A stretch of 11,506 bases of DNA. Origin: Chloroflexota bacterium. GTDB lineage: Bacteria; Chloroflexota; Anaerolineae; Aggregatilineales; UBA2796. The position numbers and the translations under genes were made by a program. The stretch's first letter is position 1. Each line of letters begins with the position of its first letter. The stretch spans positions 1-11,506 of the forward strand of contig JAGHYP010000062.1 in NCBI GenBank assembly GCA_017743585.1, given 5' to 3'. This document shows, in pieces, positions 7,774 through 11,506 of this stretch. Below the pieces are notes generated by a model. That model saw only the letters and a program-made list of their open reading frames with translations. It had not been told where the DNA came from and did not search any database.

Positions 7774-8601
7774 ATGCCCGAAGGTCTAGACCTAGCCGCT
7801 GCGCTGAGCCTTGCCGAGAGCGCCGCTCGGCGCGCCGCTGAGCTATTGCTCACCTACTTTCGCAACCCGAAGCTCAGAGCTCGGCGCAAGGGCGCCGCCG
7901 ATCTGGTCACTGAGGCGGATCGGCGCTCAGAGGCGCTCATCGCAGAGCTGCTGCTCAGCGCGTACCCTACCCACGCGCTGATCGGCGAGGAGAGCGGCGG
8001 GCGCGGCGATAGCGCAGCCGCCTATCGTTGGCACGTCGATCCGCTAGACGGCACGACCAACTTCGCGCGCGGCATCCCCTTCTTCGCGGTCAGCATCGCG
8101 CTGAGCGACGCGGAAAACGTGCCGCTGCTCGGCGTGGTCTACGACCCGATCCACGACGAGTGCTTCAAGGCGCTGCGGGGCGGAGGCGCTTGGCTAGGGC
8201 GCAAAAAGCTGCGCGTCAGCAAGACCCGCAAGTTAGCGCACGCACTGTTAGCCTCAGGCTTTCCGCGCGATAAATACACCAATCCTGATAACAACACAGA
8301 GGAATGGTCGTACTTTGTGTCGCGCGCGCAGTCGGTGCGGCGGCTCGGCTCGGCGGCGCTGGAGCTGTGCTATGTGGCGGCAGGGCGCCTAGACGGCTAT
8401 TGGGAAGCGCGCCTGAACACTTGGGATATCTTGGCGGGGCTACTGATGGTAGAGGAGAGCGGCGGGACGCTGAGCGACTATCGCGGCAGGCGCGAAGGGG
8501 TCTATAGCGGCGCGCAAGTGGTCGCCAGCAACGGGCGCATTCACGAACAGATGCTGGAAGTGCTGATCTTGGGCGATGCAGCGCCGCGCCCGCGCTTCTA
8601 G
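7774..8601 (+). CDS. Inositol monophosphatase family protein
   Basis: A 275-residue Mg2+-dependent phosphatase of the IMPase (SuhB/HisN-like) family. Metal-site motifs are present in order: GEESGG with E72, HVDPLDGTTNF (87-97) with D89 and D92, and NTWDILAGLLMVEESGG (215-231) with D218. The N-terminal helices with KGAADLVTEADRRSE (39-53) also match the family, and the length is normal. A GGAG seven bases before the ATG supports the start. The enzyme could hydrolyse inositol-1-phosphate, histidinol phosphate or a related phosphoester. The motifs do not discriminate, and there are no inositol or his genes nearby. It diverges from aroK, and its TAG overlaps the stop codon of the convergent regulator. 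Confidence 0.95.
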   Translation: MPEGLDLAAALSLAESAARRAAELLLTYFRNPKLRARRKGAADLVTEADRRSEALIAELLLSAYPTHALIGEESGGRGDSAAAYRWHVDPLDGTTNFARGIPFFAVSIALSDAENVPLLGVVYDPIHDECFKALRGGGAWLGRKKLRVSKTRKLAHALLASGFPRDKYTNPDNNTEEWSYFVSRAQSVRRLGSAALELCYVAAGRLDGYWEARLNTWDILAGLLMVEESGGTLSDYRGRREGVYSGAQVVASNGRIHEQMLEVLILGDAAPRPRF

Positions 8602-10223
8602 CCGCCCTCGCCGAGCAGGCGATGAATCTTGAGCGAGAGATGGACTGCCAAGCGCACGTCAGTCTGGCTGAGATCGAGCTTCAGGATGTCTTGAATGCGA
8701 TTCATGCGGTAGAAGAGCGTGTTGCGATGCACGCTGAGCTTCTCAGCAGTCTGCGTGGCGTTGCCGTTCGATTCGAGAAAAGCTTCTAGCGTCTGGAGCA
8801 AGTCGGCGCGTTGGCGCTCGTCGTGGTTGAGCAGGTTGCCGATCATCTTGTCGCGCAGCGCGAGCAGGTCGTTGCGCAGGTCAGGGCGCGCGAGGAGCGT
8901 GTAAATGCCGAGATCGGCAGCCCACAACGGCTGCTCGGCGCGCAGACGTTGCGCGATGCTCGCCGCGTGCGCCGCGTCGCGATAGCTGACAACCCAATCG
9001 GCGAGCCGCTCTGCCACGCTGCCGATGCCGATGGCGAGCCGCGCATGCTTATATTCGCGCGCCGCCGCTTCGATCACCGCTTCAGCGAAGGCGCGCGCTT
9101 GCGCCACCAAGTTGTGCGGATCGGCTGTGAAGAATAGGCGCACTTTTTCCTCGCGCACATAGACCAGAGCTTGCGCCGCGCGCTCTTGCAGCACAGTGTT
9201 GACCAGAGTCTCTAAGCGGCGGATAGAGGGCTGCCGCTCGCCGCGCCACACCATGACCATCGCCACGTGCGGCGCGCTCATATCGTGACGGAATCGGTCG
9301 CCCTCGGCAAGCGCTTCGGCTTCGCTGAGCGCGCCGCTCAGCAAGTTATCCAGAAAATCGCCGCGCAAGCGTTTTTCCGCCTCGCTGATCGTCTTTTGGC
9401 GCGCCATCTCGAGCGCGCAGATGGTCGCGCCGTGCTGCAGGACGAGCCGATCGAGCTCCGTGAACTGCGCGTTGCGCGCCACAGCTGAGAGATAGCCGCG
9501 TCCGATGCCCTGCGCCACAACGGGCGCGATCAGACGGCTGAGTCCGTCGCTGCGCAGCGTTTGGGTGTAGCTGATCGCGGCATGGCGCGGCAGGCAGTAG
9601 CGATCGTTGAGCGCTTGTGGCAGCTTGCTGCGGTCTTTGAGCAGGCTCAGCACGCTATCCCACTCGCTCGCCAGCTCAGGTGAGGCTAGGCAAGCTTGGA
9701 CGCGCAAGTGCTTATCTTGCAGCACGACGCCTTTGCCCAAAAAGTTGCTCAGCGCCTGCACAATGCCCTCCAAGCCGACGTTTGCCGTGGCGATCTCGAT
9801 CAGCTGCTCGTAAATTTGCGCGCTGCGGCGCTCGAGGTGACCTTGCCGATCTAACAGCAAGCCGATGATCAGCCGCTCGATATCGCGCAAGCGGCTGCCT
9901 TGCGGCAAGGCGATCACGGGCAAGCGCTCGGCGTCGGCGAGCGCGACCAAGAGCGGGTCAATCGGCGCTATCATGGCGAGCGCGGCGACGTTGGCGCGGC
10001 AGCAAGCTGCCACAAGGCGCTCAGGCTCGCACGGCTGCGCCGCAGGCGCGACCAAGAGCAACTCGCCGCCTTCCAAGTATGGCAACGGCGCGTCGCCGCT
10101 GATCGTGATCGCCCAGCGCACAGGTCGCTCGGCGGCGTGCGGCGCCGCCACGATTTGCGAGTTCAACGGCAGGGCGAGCTGGCAGATTTCAGCGACTGTT
10201 GGCAGCGTAGCTTCGGCGGCCAT
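8598..10223 (-). CDS. PucR-family transcriptional regulator
   Basis: A 541-residue cytoplasmic regulator. The N-terminal part (about 7-125), starting TVAEICQLALPLNSQIVAA, matches the PucR sensory domain. A middle region (about 130-290) resembles a GAF-like linker, followed by a GGDEF-like segment (about 310-440, for example HVAMVMVWRG and RLAIGIGSV). The C-terminus is the PucR helix-turn-helix, with NGNATQTAEKLSVHRNTLFYRMNRI (486-510) and QTDVRLAVHLSLKIHRLL (520-537). Family members include activators of purine catabolism, proline use and other nitrogen pathways, usually encoded beside their targets. No such target is here, so its regulon is unknown. The start is an ATG with GAGG about 13 bases upstream, which is not ideal. 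The direct repeats at 10271-10299 may reflect autoregulation. Confidence 0.93.
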   Translation of the reverse strand: MAAEATLPTVAEICQLALPLNSQIVAAPHAAERPVRWAITISGDAPLPYLEGGELLLVAPAAQPCEPERLVAACCRANVAALAMIAPIDPLLVALADAERLPVIALPQGSRLRDIERLIIGLLLDRQGHLERRSAQIYEQLIEIATANVGLEGIVQALSNFLGKGVVLQDKHLRVQACLASPELASEWDSVLSLLKDRSKLPQALNDRYCLPRHAAISYTQTLRSDGLSRLIAPVVAQGIGRGYLSAVARNAQFTELDRLVLQHGATICALEMARQKTISEAEKRLRGDFLDNLLSGALSEAEALAEGDRFRHDMSAPHVAMVMVWRGERQPSIRRLETLVNTVLQERAAQALVYVREEKVRLFFTADPHNLVAQARAFAEAVIEAAAREYKHARLAIGIGSVAERLADWVVSYRDAAHAASIAQRLRAEQPLWAADLGIYTLLARPDLRNDLLALRDKMIGNLLNHDERQRADLLQTLEAFLESNGNATQTAEKLSVHRNTLFYRMNRIQDILKLDLSQTDVRLAVHLSLKIHRLLGEGG

Positions 10224-10270
10224 ACAGCGAACTCATCCTCAACCTCGCGTGCGCAGTGTGCTCGGCGCAC

Positions 10271-10299
10271 AATTGTAGCGACAATTTCAATTTGTAGCG
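10271..10299 (-). promoter_or_regulatory. Direct repeats and possible promoter upstream of the PucR-type gene
   Basis: Within the 153-base gap, an AT-rich island carries two near-identical copies reading, on the minus strand, GCTACAAATTG (10288-10298) and GCTACAATTG (10270-10279). The second contains TACAAT (10272-10277), a five-of-six -10 match that would start RNA about 40 bases before the ATG. No good -35 is visible. A repeated site overlapping a promoter suggests operator use. The rest of the gap shows only a short palindrome (10313-10326) and no terminator with a T-run. Confidence 0.35.
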
Positions 10300-10376
10300 C
10301 GCGCTGCGCATACGCGCTTGAGCGCGCCTGGCAAGACGCGCCGCACGACGAATTCGCACGCGATGACGCGCAGCGC

Positions 10377-11506
10377 TCACGGCTTGATGGTGAACAAGCT
10401 GCCGGCGCCGCGCCCGAAGACCTCAGGGAAGTAGAATTCGTTGCCATTCGGCGGGATGACGCGATAGACGCCCGACGCGGTCGCTTGGATTTGGTAGACG
10501 TAGCGATAGCTGCCGCGCGGCAAATAGCTGGCAGAGAGGACGACGCGCTCTGTGCGCAGCTGCGCACTGCTGAAGTACCACCAGCCCCAAGCGAAGCGAT
10601 GCGGCGCATCGTTCGGAATCAGCTCAGGGCGTTGCCCGATCTGCGCGCTGGTCTGCAGCGAGCGATCAATCACCTCTGCGCCCGCAGGCAACGGATCGTT
10701 GATGACAACATAGTGCAGGTCATGCGCTGCCGTGATCTCAAGCGCGACTGTGATCACATCGCCAACTTTTGCTTCTGTGATCGGCTTGCCTTCAGCGTTG
10801 TAGTATGTGCGCACAAGCCGAATGCCGCGATCGGTCGGCTGCACGGCCTCGACGGGCTGCTTCACATCCAGAGTCGCCGTGTAGTAAAGCGCGCCCTCGC
10901 CCGCGCCGTGCTGGAAGGTCAGGCGATTGACCTGCTCGCGCAACAGCGCATCGATCGCAATCGTGAGCGTCTCGGTTCGCTTGAGCGTCTCGGCGTTGCC
11001 TTTGCCCTCAAAGCGCTGCTCGCCGTTCAGGCTGACCGTGTAAGTGTAGTTTGCGCGCAGCTCGCCGCTGACCGCCATCCAACTGGCGAGCGCCATGACT
11101 GCCCAAGCCGATTCTTGCGTGGTCTCCCAAGCGTCGGCGCGCCGCGCGGTCATCAGCCAACGGACCACGTTGGGGATCAGCGCGCTCTCAGGCGTGAAGG
11201 TGACCAAGGTCTGCAGCAGGATAGCCGTTGTGCGCGTGTCGCTGCTCCAGTTCCACCAATCTTGGTGCCTCTCTTCCCAGTGAATGCCTGTCGCGCTCAC
11301 GATCGCCGCCGATTGGATATCGCTGAGCAGCCCGTTGATCCGATCTTGGAAGCCGGGCGCGCCGCGCGAGAGCCCGTATGCCTGCGCGAGGAAGCCGCGC
11401 GCGTAGAGCGCCATTTTCTCGCGCCATGTGAAGAGCGACTCAAGCGCCGGGAGGTTTGTGTTGCCTGAGCGCGCCAGCACGTATAAGACAAACGCGCCGC
11501 GATTCA
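10377..11506 (-). CDS. Alpha-2-macroglobulin-like protein, C-terminal part (5' end outside the window)
   Basis: The frame is open from the window edge to the TGA at 10377-10379, giving 375 complete codons. The first (N-terminal) third is a run of amphipathic helices with MALYARGFLAQAYGLS, RTTAILLQTLVTFTPE and WETTQESAWAVMALASWM, matching the alpha/alpha-toroid thioester domain of bacterial alpha-2-macroglobulins. The rest is beta-rich, with VGDVITVALEITAAHDLHYV and DPLPAGAEVID, and ends in VIPPNGNEFYFPEVFGRGAG, the usual C-terminal pattern of these proteins. They are envelope or periplasm-type protease traps. The thioester CxEQ motif and signal peptide would lie upstream, outside the window, so covalent trapping cannot be judged. 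A GTG at 11480 lies inside the domain and is not a true start. The Lys-Pro end is complete. Confidence 0.85.
   Translation of the reverse strand, partial: NRGAFVLYVLARSGNTNLPALESLFTWREKMALYARGFLAQAYGLSRGAPGFQDRINGLLSDIQSAAIVSATGIHWEERHQDWWNWSSDTRTTAILLQTLVTFTPESALIPNVVRWLMTARRADAWETTQESAWAVMALASWMAVSGELRANYTYTVSLNGEQRFEGKGNAETLKRTETLTIAIDALLREQVNRLTFQHGAGEGALYYTATLDVKQPVEAVQPTDRGIRLVRTYYNAEGKPITEAKVGDVITVALEITAAHDLHYVVINDPLPAGAEVIDRSLQTSAQIGQRPELIPNDAPHRFAWGWWYFSSAQLRTERVVLSASYLPRGSYRYVYQIQATASGVYRVIPPNGNEFYFPEVFGRGAGSLFTIKP

Noticed and set aside
10313..10326. Palindrome CGCGCT-TG-AGCGCG as terminator of the alpha-2-macroglobulin-like gene
   Set aside because: No T-run follows on the minus strand, and the surrounding sequence is full of GCGC words, so chance is likely.
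9900..11468. 522-residue open frame on the plus strand
   Set aside because: It runs antisense through both the PucR-type gene and the alpha-2-macroglobulin-like gene, which have clear family motifs. Its product is rich in Arg, Ala, Gln and Asp with no domain pattern, as expected from the antisense of GC-rich codons.

Overview
This is a GC-rich bacterial window with strong use of GCG and CGC codons. The gene content fits a free-living bacterium. The long AapM-type permease, the PucR-family regulator, the large alpha-2-macroglobulin-like protein and the tRNA without an encoded CCA make Chloroflexota (Anaerolineae-like) or a relative plausible. That placement is inference; nothing in the window is a taxonomic marker.

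Layout. Positions 7-90 hold a tRNA-Leu(CAG) on the plus strand. Facing it, on the minus strand and reading from right to left, is a polar amino-acid ABC transporter: aapQ (2282-3472), aapM (857-2266) and the ATPase aapP (95-850). The cistrons are 6-15 bases apart. Upstream of aapQ, where a substrate-binding protein gene often sits, lies polyphosphate kinase ppk1 (3572-5671), preceded by a renalase-like FAD oxidoreductase (5743-6786). All five genes are on the minus strand. Each of ppk1, the oxidoreductase and aapQ has a possible promoter of its own, so they need not be one operon.

Positions 6787-7178 form the only long gap. It contains a good sigma70-type promoter for the oxidoreductase, a perfect 13-bp tandem duplication, and a GC-rich part with three hairpins and start-less, protein-like open frames. 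Shikimate kinase aroK (7179-7703, minus) and an inositol-monophosphatase-family phosphatase (7774-8601, plus) then diverge from a 70-bp interval. The phosphatase converges on a PucR-family regulator (8598-10223, minus) so tightly that the two stop codons share one CTAG. The right end is the 3' part of an alpha-2-macroglobulin-like gene (10377 to the window edge, minus).

How the genes work together. Only the aap genes form a clear functional unit: two permeases and an ATPase for amino-acid import, with the binding protein missing. The rest are single housekeeping or accessory functions (polyphosphate storage, chorismate synthesis, phosphate-ester hydrolysis, flavin redox, regulation, envelope protease trapping). 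I do not see a convincing new multi-gene system. The least explained sequence is the 6787-7178 gap.
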